A stretch of DNA of 64,000 bases, taken from the NCBI RefSeq assembly GCF_000142805.1, contig NC_013080.1:806001-870000 (forward strand), read 5' to 3'. The notes beneath the pieces are model-generated. The model was not told the DNA's origin. It saw only the letters and a list, made by a program, of their open reading frames with translations, and did not search any database. Numbering within the stretch: position 1 is the first letter of the stretch; every line of letters begins with the position of its first letter. Shown in pieces: positions 29,206 through 38,915 of this stretch. The translations under genes were made by a program, and so were the position numbers. The DNA comes from Lachancea thermotolerans CBS 6340. Taxonomy: Eukaryota > Ascomycota > Saccharomycetes > Saccharomycetales > Saccharomycetaceae.

Positions 29206-31818
29206 TTAAGTGATAACCTTCATGACACGGTCGAAAAGCGTGTCCATTTGAACGTTCTCGATATTCTCAAACATGCTCGTAAAGCTGTTCATGTTGATCA
29301 GCTTTCCAGATTTATCGCCATTTATGAAATCAAGAAGAGCTTCCTCCTTTTCATCAGTTTCTGGTTCAAGCCCTTGGGCTTTCTGTGCGCGGGTAAGCTT
29401 CTGAAGCTCGATCTCAAACTCGTTAGATGCCAACTGGTCCAACGCGCCCTCCTTGTCAACTTCATCGAGCATCTCTGGACTCGTTGTTGTACTGACAACA
29501 CCAAGCCTATTCTTTGTGTCCAAGAAAATAAAGTCTGTATCGAAGTTCCAACGAATACAAGAGATATATTCATCATGCTCAAACGCACCCAGCTTCTGAG
29601 ATAGGTCGGAATTAAAAACGAGCACATGTGAAGCGTAGTTCAGGGTTGGTCTACCTTCGGCGTCCAAGGTTTTGTGGTTTACCACAAGCGCCACACGGCC
29701 ATTTTTCTCGTCACAGCTGATCAATCTGGATGCATGACCATTCTTGTAAACCCCGTTGACAAATGGATATAAGTCAAAGCTGCTTTCTACCACTCCCAAC
29801 AGAAGATTAATAGAGTTAAGGCTAGTCTGCGTAGCAACAATAAGGTTTGAATCGTTAACGAGCATTATTGACTGAATTGCGGAGTCCATTGTAAATTCAT
29901 TTAAAGCCTTTGCAGAATCTTCATAAAACTTTTTGAATGCAGCAAATTCAATAACTGTAACTTTATCATCAAAAGCATGAAATATTAAGCTACCGTCAAG
30001 AGACCATGCTAGCTCAACAGAGTTACTGAAGTGATTGACACTTGGCACTGCAACTTTGGAAAGGGCCCAATTGTTCAAGACTTCATCGAAAGACCAGTAT
30101 TTCAAGCCACCGTTGTTATCTGATGTAAGGCAGCCTAAGGAGTTATTGACAGATCTTGGAGCGACAAGTATGCTAGTTATCGGGGTTTTGAGGCCGTGTG
30201 GACTTAAAACCTTGGTCTGAAGTTCCCACTCGCCGCTTGCTGACATGCGCCAGAACTTCAGCACATGAGAAAAGTCGTTAGATGACAGAAGTCCCTCAGG
30301 AGGATATTCGACCTCGTAAGATATCATCCAGTTGCCATCTTTCGTAAACTTCACATCAGCTATTACAGGATCTTTTAAGTTCAGTTCTGACCGCACTTTA
30401 CCCATTGAGTTGTTTAGGCCGGATGCTAAGTATTGGTAGTGAATTTGCTCATTTTTGTAAAAGTCAAAAATTTGGACAGCAGAAGTATGGGGGAAGTATA
30501 GATGCTTGGTACTGGGCTGTATTTCGAATACGGAACTGAAGTCTTGCCTTCTTCTCTTGAGCAATTTCCTTTGCTGTTTTTTATTAGCTTTTTGCAAATC
30601 TGCGGATGATGCCGACGCTTTAGATGAAACCGCCGAGACGGGGTAAACAACGTCTCTGACTGCCGTCTGAAAAACGCACAATGGACCGCTTATTGCGATT
30701 CTTGATTTGAGGTCAGTGGAGTTCAGCAGGAGCAGTTGGTAGTCCGAGTTTGATTGGTTATCCGCAAACTGCAGGCCTAGAGAATAGAATTTATCATGAA
30801 GAATGTTGCAATCCACAACTACACCGTTCAATCTAGGGAGAAATTGCTGCAGGTTTGTCGAAAGCTGCCAGAAACTCAAAACCTTTTCCCAGCCACCAGA
30901 AAGCAAGTATGTCCCATCTGAGGTAAAGCATAAAGACAGTACAGAGTCAATATGCCATTTCAGTAGCCGGGTAGATTGATCCGTTAAATTTATGACATTG
31001 ATTACACCAGAAGCGTATCCCACTGCTAGCTGGGAACCTTGGTGGTCGAGTGCCATTACTGTGGCGAAATGGGCATTGGACGATGCAGATGCAGATGCTA
31101 TCGACGGCAAAGGCAGCGTTTTGCTGTCAATTTGATCATGGATGTCCTCGAGATACAGCACCTTTTTCGAGTTTTGGCCCTTCGCCAACAAGCACAGAAA
31201 TTTATCGTTCGATGACCAGGCTGATAAAAGCACATGCTCAAAGCGTTTTCTCTCGCTCAGCTTTCTCTCAGAGTTGTCGTAGCTGTAGATGCGGTATGTG
31301 TAAGTAGCCGAAGTCTCAGCTTCTGACGTCAGGACTGATACCCTTCCTCCAAATCTGAAAAGTTTAACAACTTGCTCATTGGGCTGTAGCGTGCCTAACT
31401 GGATAACCTTGGGCTCGTCTGCCAACTTTCCCTTGTAGTTGAGCACCACCACATCCCCTACAGATGTGATCACGCTGAAATCGAATGTATCGTCTGAGTG
31501 AGCACCGTCTGCTGTGCCGCCCTCGGCTAGCGTCAAGTCGCCCAGCGCCAAATCACAGATCGACGCCGCGTCCGCACCTAAGAACAAACGCGAGAGTACC
31601 GCATTGTTCGCAAATTTGAGGGTTTTGACGCATTGACTTGTTTCCAATGAATAAACCTTGATTTGGTTGTTGAATGGTACCACCACGCATGTTTCGTCGC
31701 GGGTCAATAGTGTGACAGACTTGTTGCAGCATGACCGGTTTGAAGCGCGCGGCAGCACAAGTTTACCGCCGGAAACCACCGATAACTTGTACTTCTGATG
31801 TACAACTGATTGTCCCAT
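29206..31818 (-). CDS. NAN1: UTP-A subcomplex protein Nan1/Utp17
   Basis: A WD40-repeat protein of the t-UTP/UTP-A complex in the small-subunit processome, acting in rDNA transcription and 18S rRNA processing in the nucleolus. The frame is open six codons further upstream but only from TTG; the first ATG is at 31818 and gives MGQSVVHQKYKLSVVSGGK, which resembles the start of the yeast protein (YPL126W, 896 aa; 870 here). Two WD propellers are visible, for example SGGWEKVLSFW near residue 310 and TSDNNGGLKYWSFDE near 600. The KKQQRKLLKRRRQDFSS basic stretch lies between them. The promoter shared with RPB10 has PAC-like and RRPE-like elements. Confidence 0.94.
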   Translation of the reverse strand: MGQSVVHQKYKLSVVSGGKLVLPRASNRSCCNKSVTLLTRDETCVVVPFNNQIKVYSLETSQCVKTLKFANNAVLSRLFLGADAASICDLALGDLTLAEGGTADGAHSDDTFDFSVITSVGDVVVLNYKGKLADEPKVIQLGTLQPNEQVVKLFRFGGRVSVLTSEAETSATYTYRIYSYDNSERKLSERKRFEHVLLSAWSSNDKFLCLLAKGQNSKKVLYLEDIHDQIDSKTLPLPSIASASASSNAHFATVMALDHQGSQLAVGYASGVINVINLTDQSTRLLKWHIDSVLSLCFTSDGTYLLSGGWEKVLSFWQLSTNLQQFLPRLNGVVVDCNILHDKFYSLGLQFADNQSNSDYQLLLLNSTDLKSRIAISGPLCVFQTAVRDVVYPVSAVSSKASASSADLQKANKKQQRKLLKRRRQDFSSVFEIQPSTKHLYFPHTSAVQIFDFYKNEQIHYQYLASGLNNSMGKVRSELNLKDPVIADVKFTKDGNWMISYEVEYPPEGLLSSNDFSHVLKFWRMSASGEWELQTKVLSPHGLKTPITSILVAPRSVNNSLGCLTSDNNGGLKYWSFDEVLNNWALSKVAVPSVNHFSNSVELAWSLDGSLIFHAFDDKVTVIEFAAFKKFYEDSAKALNEFTMDSAIQSIMLVNDSNLIVATQTSLNSINLLLGVVESSFDLYPFVNGVYKNGHASRLISCDEKNGRVALVVNHKTLDAEGRPTLNYASHVLVFNSDLSQKLGAFEHDEYISCIRWNFDTDFIFLDTKNRLGVVSTTTSPEMLDEVDKEGALDQLASNEFEIELQKLTRAQKAQGLEPETDEKEEALLDFINGDKSGKLINMNSFTSMFENIENVQMDTLFDRVMKVIT

Positions 31819-31884
31819 CTCAAATTCCAGGAGCAATAGTCCACCTTAAGGTCTCGCGTCTTTCGCTGAACCGGTTTAGGTCAT

Positions 31885-32037
31885 CGCTCATCTCTAGCTT
31901 TTCCAAAAAAATCTTCACCGGATCTTTAGCTTTGAAAAGTAATGCTTTCGTACCAGATTACTGGCACGCGATTATATCATAGCATACGTTTGTCAGCAAA
32001 TCTCTAAAATTTTTAAAGTAAGAAAGCTACGATGAGC
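31885..32037. promoter_or_regulatory. NAN1/RPB10 divergent promoter with PAC-like and RRPE-like elements
   Basis: CGCTCATCTC (PAC-like on the minus strand) is at 31885-31894, an AAAATTTTT tract at 32006-32014 and CGATGAGC at 32030-32037. The intergenic region is only 286 bp and drives a ribosome-biogenesis gene and a subunit shared by Pol I, II and III, which are often coregulated. Confidence 0.6.
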
Positions 32038-32104
32038 AAAGGCTTAAGGTCATCCAACCCAGCAGAAAGAAGCGCTACCACGTCTTCCATCGCCAGATAG
32101 CCAG

Positions 32105-32317
32105 ATGATTGTTCCTGTGAGATGTTTTTCCTGCGGCAAAGTCGTGGGCGACAAGTGGGAGGCTTACCTAAATATGCTACAGGAAGATGAGCTTGATGAA
32201 GGAACCGCTCTTTCGAGACTAGGATTGAAGAGATACTGCTGCAGAAGAATGATTCTGACACATGTCGACCTTATTGAAAAGTTTTTGAGATACAACCCCT
32301 TGGAGAAGAGAGATTAG
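32105..32317 (+). CDS. RPB10: RNA polymerase I/II/III common subunit Rpb10 (ABC10-beta)
   Basis: A 70-residue protein, the same size as yeast Rpb10 (YOR210W) and nearly identical to it. It is a zinc-binding subunit shared by all three nuclear polymerases. The N-terminus [19 protein letters not shown] has the first Cys pair (Cys7, Cys10), and the atypical adjacent pair [15 protein letters not shown] supplies the other ligands. The end is [17 protein letters not shown] codon in MILTHVDL stands at a Leu conserved in S. cerevisiae, which supports the standard nuclear code. It is divergent to NAN1 and convergent with MGM1. Confidence 0.99.
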   Translation: MIVPVRCFSCGKVVGDKWEAYLNMLQEDELDEGTALSRLGLKRYCCRRMILTHVDLIEKFLRYNPLEKRD

Positions 32318-32428
32318 GCGGGCTTTGAGGCCGCAAAAGAACTTGTATAGTATAATGAAAAATTAGCGATTTTAGAGTCTGGCATATACAGTGATATCAA
32401 GCGCACAACGTGCAACTACGCGGCCTGG

Positions 32429-35023
32429 CTAAGGCTGAGACACGTTTTTGTAACTCTTCTTGAACACTAGTATCGAGTCTATGCGCTCGAGAGCGAGTGT
32501 CAGCAGCTCCTTGCGCTTCTGAAGCTCAATATGGCGAGCAATACGTGGGTCTTCCTTGGCAAACATTTCAACCTGCTCATCACTGAGTGCCGTCAACTTG
32601 CGATCAAGCTCAATAGGAAAGTTATAAAAGAAGTCGCTCAGCAATTCAACGTTCAGGAAGAGCACAGCGGTTGACGTAAGTTTGTCGCTTACGGCGTTCA
32701 AAAACACCTCGGGACATATGTCCTTGTCGGCTGTAGAGTGGCATCTGTTTTTTAAAGTCTTGAGGCGGAAGCTGAGAAGCTGTGATCTCTTCTCTAGGAA
32801 TGCAGCCTCCCGCCCCCTCTCAAGCAAGAGGGCAGAAAATCCTAGCGTCTCTTGGCGCGCAGAATCCTGTTGCAAGTATGTTGTCACCTGTTGCAGCTTC
32901 CGACTTCCGACAGTGTTTTTGATGGCTTGAAGCCGTTCATTACACTGTCTAAGTTCTTCTCGCATCAGCTTTGTAGAATGATCCACTGCTACCGACCAGT
33001 CGCGTTCTTCGAGGTCAATTTCATACTTGAAGGGCTTAATGCAGTTTTCAACCTGATCTGCGGTCGCGTAATACTTCGTGTTCAAAACATTCACAGCAGT
33101 GTTGTTGACCAATTCCTTGATAAGATCATGATTTTTCAATTGTGTCATGTCTAGGATATTTTCAAGCTCTCTCAAGATTGCGTTTGTGACTAAGGTCGTT
33201 GAAACCCTTCCAACGCCAATCTTGGTAAGACTGGAAGACGATAGCTCTAACTTCTTATGCCAGTAAAGAGCGGAGGATTCATCTTTTTCCGATTTCTTTG
33301 AAGAAAGTTCCTGTAGGTTTTCGTCCTTCCAATAGCGGGAAGCTAATAGATCAAGTACTCTCTGATCGAGGTCTGCCTTCAAAATAGATTTTAGTTCGTA
33401 TCTGTTGAACTTTTCCTGGAATTCTTTGATGGCCAACTTCAGGATATCAACATTGTTGAGAAGATATGACTTCGGCGTAAGCTGACGATCATTGAATTCG
33501 ACTTTAAACAGATAGGAGGTATCATCAAGTTCCTGTTGAATCACTCTTGATGTGGGTTCTAGTGCGTTAGACATAGACACCTCTAAAATTTTAATTAGTT
33601 TTTCGCGGAGACGCTTGGTAGAAACCTGACAGTTTGTGAATACACTCTTATTTTCTCTGAAGTAATTCCGTTCAAAGCTGCGGGTTTGTTCCAGCTCAAC
33701 CTCTTTATTGGTGTTACGCTTGAAAAGCCCCGACTTGGAACCTGAATCAAAAAGCCTTGACTGGGAGCCAGGGCTTTTTGTAATTACGCCAACATAACCC
33801 ATCTTTAAAGGATATTTTTTGCTGTTAAGAATCTCCCTAGCGCGTGCAGGTTCCACTAGATCCAGCTTCGTGATAACTCCAATTGTTCTTGTTCCTTTTG
33901 GGTCAGCAACCTTACTAGCTCGCAGGGCACTACTGTTAGCGAGATCAACATCAGCAGCCGAGATGGCTAAGATGATGTTTGGTTCTGCGAGATAAGTTTC
34001 GCAAACTTGACGGATTTTGGACTTCAGCTCGTATGGCTGATCCGCAGCCTCGACTTGGATATAGCCCGGTAAATCAACAAGGGACAAGTCAGGTACACGC
34101 GATGATTTAATGGTCAGCTGAATAGGGTCGGCAGATACTGCCTCAGTACTTGGAACGGCCATGTTAAGCTCCATTAAAATTCTTTTCACCTCGTTGAAAT
34201 CTTTGATGTTGTAAGCACGTAAACTAGGAAAGTCTGCAGTGGTCTCATTACTGCTTGCCGTATTGACGAGTGTCAGTTCAATGGGTCTTCTGGTCACCAT
34301 GTTAGACCCTTTTGGTAAGAATTCCTTACCAACTATAGACTCTAACACAGAGGACTTCCCTGAAGACTGAGAGCCTATCACAACAATCGAGGGCAGTGTG
34401 AGATTAGCAGACGACGAGTCTACTTTATTCAGTATGCTTCTTATTTCGATCATTTGTTTTGTAAGATTCAAGATTTCACTTTCTGTGTTATCCTCTTCCT
34501 CGTCATCATCGTCATCATCTTCTTCGTTCGCGCGCTTAGCCTCTGCGTCGTTATTGTCTAGCGATGCTAGGAGTGCGCCTGTAGCAAGGGCCTCTTCGCC
34601 TTCAGTTCCCTCGCCACCGTTATCACCGTCTGGACCCTGTCGTCCGAAGGTGTCTCCGAATCTCTCCTTCATAGTCTGTGCTAACTCCTTGAGCTGAGCA
34701 AGCTTATTATGAGAAAAATGCGTGGCCTCTTCGAGTTTGTACGCCAAGTAAGAGCTCACAGCAGCAGCTCCCCCTCCAATGTACGCAGGCACTCTGATGA
34801 CTCTGGCAATCATTTTTGGGAAAAAAGATGCATTCCGTTTGTGTGAGAGCTGGTGAATTGCTTCGTGAGACACATACAGAAACCGCGAAGGTCGCACAAA
34901 CGAGTGGTAATATGATGTAGGATGCACTCTCCTCAGTGGACTGTAATAACCCCGCCTGAATATAGCCTGCCGCACAATCGCCTGCCGTGTAATCGGCACT
35001 GCCCTTCCGGTGAGCTGTAACAT
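32429..35023 (-). CDS. MGM1: Mitochondrial inner-membrane dynamin Mgm1
   Basis: An 864-residue orthologue of YOR211C (about 902 aa; OPA1 in animals). It drives inner-membrane fusion and crista shape. The first ~60 residues are rich in Arg, Tyr and Ser without acids, as in a mitochondrial presequence. A membrane anchor follows around 75-95 (VPAYIGGGAAAVSSYLAYKL). A short Ala/Leu stretch (EEALATGALLASL, ~145-157) is a likely rhomboid (Pcp1) cleavage region that makes the short form; that is inference. An acidic run (EEDDDDDDEEEDN) comes before the GTPase domain with P-loop IGSQSSGKSS near 215, the switch DLPGY and G4 TKLD. The C-terminal half is dynamin stalk and assembly domain. Convergent with RPB10. 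Confidence 0.96.
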   Translation of the reverse strand: MLQLTGRAVPITRQAIVRQAIFRRGYYSPLRRVHPTSYYHSFVRPSRFLYVSHEAIHQLSHKRNASFFPKMIARVIRVPAYIGGGAAAVSSYLAYKLEEATHFSHNKLAQLKELAQTMKERFGDTFGRQGPDGDNGGEGTEGEEALATGALLASLDNNDAEAKRANEEDDDDDDEEEDNTESEILNLTKQMIEIRSILNKVDSSSANLTLPSIVVIGSQSSGKSSVLESIVGKEFLPKGSNMVTRRPIELTLVNTASSNETTADFPSLRAYNIKDFNEVKRILMELNMAVPSTEAVSADPIQLTIKSSRVPDLSLVDLPGYIQVEAADQPYELKSKIRQVCETYLAEPNIILAISAADVDLANSSALRASKVADPKGTRTIGVITKLDLVEPARAREILNSKKYPLKMGYVGVITKSPGSQSRLFDSGSKSGLFKRNTNKEVELEQTRSFERNYFRENKSVFTNCQVSTKRLREKLIKILEVSMSNALEPTSRVIQQELDDTSYLFKVEFNDRQLTPKSYLLNNVDILKLAIKEFQEKFNRYELKSILKADLDQRVLDLLASRYWKDENLQELSSKKSEKDESSALYWHKKLELSSSSLTKIGVGRVSTTLVTNAILRELENILDMTQLKNHDLIKELVNNTAVNVLNTKYYATADQVENCIKPFKYEIDLEERDWSVAVDHSTKLMREELRQCNERLQAIKNTVGSRKLQQVTTYLQQDSARQETLGFSALLLERGREAAFLEKRSQLLSFRLKTLKNRCHSTADKDICPEVFLNAVSDKLTSTAVLFLNVELLSDFFYNFPIELDRKLTALSDEQVEMFAKEDPRIARHIELQKRKELLTLALERIDSILVFKKSYKNVSQP

Positions 35024-35690
35024 AAGGGGCGTTCTGAACTCACGTACGGGTATTGACTAGAAAAGGGTTTAGGCTTGCAGTTTTTAGTGCTAACAAGAAC
35101 TAATCGATGAGACTAGATGCTTGTCATAATAGCAGTCATTATCTACGCATGATATAAGCACAAGTCTCTGTGAATCAAGAGGACTTGTCAGACTAGTGTA
35201 AAGCACTCTTTCAAGCGCAGTGCACCTTTTAAACCGCCGAGCAGCAATGCAAATTTGATTGTTGAGCAAAAGCTGAACCGGTCATTAAATATAATGCAAA
35301 GAACGCGAATGTTATGACAAAATGAAGACCACCCCAGACCCCTGCGATAAGAGACAATGAGTGACAACACCGCCTAGGATGCCAAGGGAGAAGCCAAGAA
35401 GCGCCAAAACGTATTTCCTTTATATATCGTTCGGCTCTGCTAACCCAAATTGTATTTCTAGCGCGCCTTGTTTAGGTCCTCTAGTATAATGCGCATTTGC
35501 TAACAAGAATGTCGTATAGTAAGCTAATAATGCAGAAGACGGTGCACAATCATCAGGGTTATCATGGTGCCTGATTTGTTTGATTTTTATTGTTATCATA
35601 GCCCTTTACTGCCACGAAAAAATATAAGGGCGTGGGGAACAAAACGACAGTTTATTCATCACCCTTTCTCAAAGCCCCGACATCAGTGAA
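35024..35690. other. 667-bp divergent MGM1/HHO1 region
   Basis: No gene seen. A TATAAG motif near 35625 lies about 65 bp upstream of the HHO1 ATG. No clear histone-type UAS or other named site was found by eye. Confidence 0.5.
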
Positions 35691-36379
35691 ATGCCATCTA
35701 GAGTTGAGACCAAGGCCAAGCAAACCAGATTAAATTCAGCCGTAAGCGCAGTTAAGCAAAAAGACACGAACAAGCCATCAGTGAAAAATGCAAAGCCGGC
35801 AAACAAGAAAGTCGTCAAGCCCTCCGTGAAACCCAAATCACCGCTTCCAACCTACAAAGGTATGTTTTATTCTACCATTTTGAGCTCGGCAGTTTAGGGC
35901 AATATACTAATCCGACTTCAGACATGATAATCGAGGGTATTGCTACGCTTGGCGAGCGCAACGGCTCAAGTCGTCAAGCCTTGAAGAAGTATATTTCAGC
36001 CAAATATCCAGTAGGAGAAGGTTTTGAAAATAGATTTAATCTCGCCATCAGGCGTGGTATTGATTCTGGAGACTTCTCTCAACCCAAAGGCTCGTCAGGC
36101 CCCCTAAAAGCAGTAAAGAAGGGACCTGCTAAATCAGAACACGTTATTACTCCAAAGCCAGAGGTCAAGGATGAGATCCCAAAACGCAGAAGAAGCGCTA
36201 CCAAAGTGAAGGATAATGTAACTGGCGTGAGTCCCTCAAAAGAGAAAAGGAGAGGTTCTGCCACGACAGTTCCAAAGGCAAAACCCCAGGTTAGCAAAAA
36301 CACCAAAAAAGCTGTTTCAACAAAAACGCCTATCGCGAAGCCTGCTAAGACAGCGGCCAGTCGAATCAAAGCTGCTTAA
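35691..36379 (+). CDS. HHO1: Linker histone H1, one intron, one globular domain
   Basis: Exon 1 is 35691-35859 and exon 2 is 35922-36379; the 62-nt intron has GTATGT at 35860, a TACTAAT branch site near 35904 and ends in CAG at 35921. Joining gives 208 residues and restores the domain start PTYKDMIIEGIATL across the junction (the split codon makes Asp57). Without splicing, exon 1 runs into a stop at 35895-35897. The protein has a Lys-rich N-terminus, one winged-helix H1/H5 domain at residues ~54-125 (GSSRQALKKYISAKYP, GDFSQPKGSSGPLKAV) and a Lys/Ala/Pro-rich tail. S. cerevisiae Hho1 (YPL127C, 258 aa) has two globular domains and no intron; here the second domain is absent and the stop follows the basic tail. 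It binds linker DNA at the nucleosome. Confidence 0.93.
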
Positions 36380-36963
36380 CAGGGAGAACAAGAGCACTTG
36401 CTATCTATTTGATTTTTTCAACTGTCCCCTAGTTCCTGCGCGGCTCAGTGCCGCCCCTCATCATCTTGCAGTCCAGCCAAGATGAGTGAGCTACCGCAAT
36501 GTAGCTGTTTAATTAAGTAATTGAGTGTTTTTTCTTGCAGGCGGCATTCTGCCTTTGCCCCTCGACACCACGAGCATTGTCGCTGCTCCTTAAGAAACAA
36601 TGCGTGATCCTTCCATGCCATCGCGCTATGTTACAAAACTTCCAAAATTTATAAAGCCTCCAGGTCTAACGGTATTTTCAAGCACCCCAAAGTTGGAATC
36701 CGTATTATAACCGGACACCTGGGAGCTAGCAGAGATATATAAATACCATCAATCTCTAAACGAAGGCAAATACTAGGTGATCCAGTGTTTCACAGCAAGG
36801 GTTTTAATTTACCATAGGAGGCAACTTGGCGAAGTCAAGTTTGTTAGTTTATTCTTGGGTTGATGCGGGATGTCAGCTAAGATCCGTTGTCATTGGAGCT
36901 TTCCTTCAGCCTACCTAAATTCAATTAACTGACCTTTTTTGGCCTTGAGGTATTGAAGAAAAC

Positions 36964-37019
36964 AACTAAAAGATGCTTTCCCGTCCCACACGCCATAGCA
37001 TATAACTAAAAGATGCTTT
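36964..37019. repeat. 16-bp direct repeat, spacing 40 bp
   Basis: AACTAAAAGATGCTTT occurs identically at 36964-36979 and 37004-37019, about 355-410 bp upstream of the TBF1 start. This may be a small local duplication or paired protein sites. Confidence 0.8.
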
Positions 37020-37299
37020 TGGCAAAGCAGCAATATAGGCCATCAGTAGCATGCAATAACTAGGTCAAAAAAATACGCTCTAGCTCTGAATCCCGGTACA
37101 TCTTAGAAGACGTCATTCCCACTTCAAGCTGCGGTGCATCTCTCTAGAGCCTTTTTGTCACTGGGGCTCAAACCAATGCAGGGCTTAAGTCGAGTGTTTA
37201 AAAGGGTCTTATGTCGTTCCAACAGTGATGCCAAGCCGCCGGATCACTACACACGCGATCCCGGTAAATTAGTTGTGAATTTTCACAATTCAAGATTTT

Positions 37300-37366
37300 A
37301 GCCCTAGCTAGAGCCCTAGCTCTAGCCCTAGTTCCAGCCCTAGCCCTTTTCGTGGCTCCAGCCCTG
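37300..37366 (+). promoter_or_regulatory. 12-bp periodic array of Tbf1-like sites before TBF1
   Basis: AGCCCTA occurs at 37300, 37312, 37324 and 37336, exactly 12 bp apart, with further AGCCCT copies at 37342 and 37360. The known Tbf1 site is close to ARCCCTAA, so each unit matches seven of eight positions. The array ends seven bases before the TBF1 ATG and so lies in the core promoter or leader. Autoregulation is inferred from this. Confidence 0.75.
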
Positions 37367-37373
37367 GTGCAGA

Positions 37374-38915
37374 ATGTCCGAAGCCTTACCTGCCAAAGAT
37401 ACTGATCCGCTTAAAAGCGATGACATTAAGACCGGTAAGGTGATCGCTGAACTTCCACCCAGGACGCAGCTCAACATCAATTCTATCGGCTTACTGGACA
37501 ATGTCTCTACACAGTTGTTGAAGCTCCTAATGACAAGCAGCATAGAGACGTTGATCGGATTCACGTCAGCACAGTCTGATGGCTACCAAAGTGAAGTGTT
37601 CGAAATGCTGTTTGCCTTGTTCAAACAAGTCAAAAAAGTCTACACCAGCGCGCCCCTGCTTGTCGTGCAAGATATAGCGCCTGGGCTGTGGCTTGAAGAT
37701 GAAAAGTGCCCATACATACTGAAGAATCAAGAGAATCTCGTGTTGGCTGCAATTCGTAAAGCAAATATTGTGACCTACTTACTCTCTATAATGGGTCGCT
37801 TGCAGTACGGTTTTTTATTTCTGGATGAGAGCTTCATCGAAATATTTTGTCCAGTAGCTGGCGATTTACCATTTGAAGCTGAACGCGCACTTACAACGTC
37901 CCTCGGTCGACTTCTTAAGCCACAAGCAGTACTTTATCTTAATTTGAAGACTCATGCATACATTTCGGCAATAGAGCCCTATAGAGACAACGCAGAGGCA
38001 CTATCACGAGTCAGAGAGGAGATCCTAGACCGTATTTTTGCCAAAAATATGGAACAGTTTATTCTTGCCAAAAGGCGCATGCGCAGCTCTAAACTTAGCC
38101 CCTCTGAAGAGGATTTTGTTAAAAGATGTGTGCATCGCAGAGAAAAGCTCCAGTCGCAAGACTCCCTAGACTTGCTAGTTGCGGAGTATGATTGGCTAGA
38201 ATTTTTCAAAGAGATATTCTTTTACCTACAGCGCAACATCAGCGTTCTTGTATGGGGAAAGAAAGGTTGTGATTTTGCGTCTCCTGGCTCCGACGTAAGT
38301 GCAAGCGATATAAATGCTGATCAACCAATGTCAAGCCTTAACAATGGTTCAGCAGAAAGTTCCAGAGCTTCCTCAGAGCCTCCTGTAGGAAAACCTCTTT
38401 CTTCATCCAGTAGCCTCCGTCCTTCCCCAGCTCCGCTAAGAGACGCTGCATCTGCCAAGAAGTTGAAGCAGAAAAGACTTTGGAATAAGGAAGAGGAAGG
38501 CGCCCTTATTGAAGCTTTGAAAGTGCACGGGCCTGCATGGTCTAAAATCCTTGAGCTTCACGGCGCCGGCGGCAGTTTATCTGAATCCTTGAAAAACAGG
38601 ACCCAAGTTCAGTTGAAGGACAAGGCTCGTAACTGGAAGATGTATTTTCTCAAAGGTGGACTGCCTGTCCCGGATTACTTAGCAAAGGTCACGGGCGACT
38701 TAGAGAGAGACGAAAAATCCAAGCAGCGTTTCAAAAACAAAACAAAGAAGCAAGCGCCTACGAAGACCATTGGGAATGTTGAAAAGCCTCATGAACCAAC
38801 TCAGGATTTAAGAAAAGTAGCCAATATGAGTATCGTTGCGCAAGCAGGCAGAAGCGAATTCCCCATAGAGGAAGCTAACGCTTCAGAAATGGACCCGCAG
38901 CTTCAAGCTACTTGA
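37374..38915 (+). CDS. TBF1: Telobox Myb-domain factor Tbf1
   Basis: A 513-residue orthologue of YPL128C (about 562 aa). It binds TTAGGG-type repeats in subtelomeres and at promoters, notably of snoRNA genes in S. cerevisiae and ribosomal-protein genes in Candida. The N-terminal half is the TRF-homology-like dimerisation region (residues ~35-300; for example LLDNVSTQLLKLLMTSSIETL, IAPGLWLEDEKCPYILKNQENL). A Ser/Pro-rich linker (~305-365) leads to the Myb/telobox domain at ~368-425 with RLWNKEEEGALIEALKVHGP and the telobox helix VQLKDKARNWKMYF. The start is the first ATG after the periodic array. It lies between HHO1 and STE4 on the same strand. Confidence 0.96.
   Translation: MSEALPAKDTDPLKSDDIKTGKVIAELPPRTQLNINSIGLLDNVSTQLLKLLMTSSIETLIGFTSAQSDGYQSEVFEMLFALFKQVKKVYTSAPLLVVQDIAPGLWLEDEKCPYILKNQENLVLAAIRKANIVTYLLSIMGRLQYGFLFLDESFIEIFCPVAGDLPFEAERALTTSLGRLLKPQAVLYLNLKTHAYISAIEPYRDNAEALSRVREEILDRIFAKNMEQFILAKRRMRSSKLSPSEEDFVKRCVHRREKLQSQDSLDLLVAEYDWLEFFKEIFFYLQRNISVLVWGKKGCDFASPGSDVSASDINADQPMSSLNNGSAESSRASSEPPVGKPLSSSSSLRPSPAPLRDAASAKKLKQKRLWNKEEEGALIEALKVHGPAWSKILELHGAGGSLSESLKNRTQVQLKDKARNWKMYFLKGGLPVPDYLAKVTGDLERDEKSKQRFKNKTKKQAPTKTIGNVEKPHEPTQDLRKVANMSIVAQAGRSEFPIEEANASEMDPQLQAT

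Larger units (their letters stand above)
36380..37373. other. 994-bp intergenic region upstream of TBF1
   Basis: No gene seen. It contains a 16-bp direct repeat (36964-36979 and 37004-37019) and, in its last 75 bp, the periodic Tbf1-like array listed separately. The rest is unremarkable A/T-rich DNA. Confidence 0.55.
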
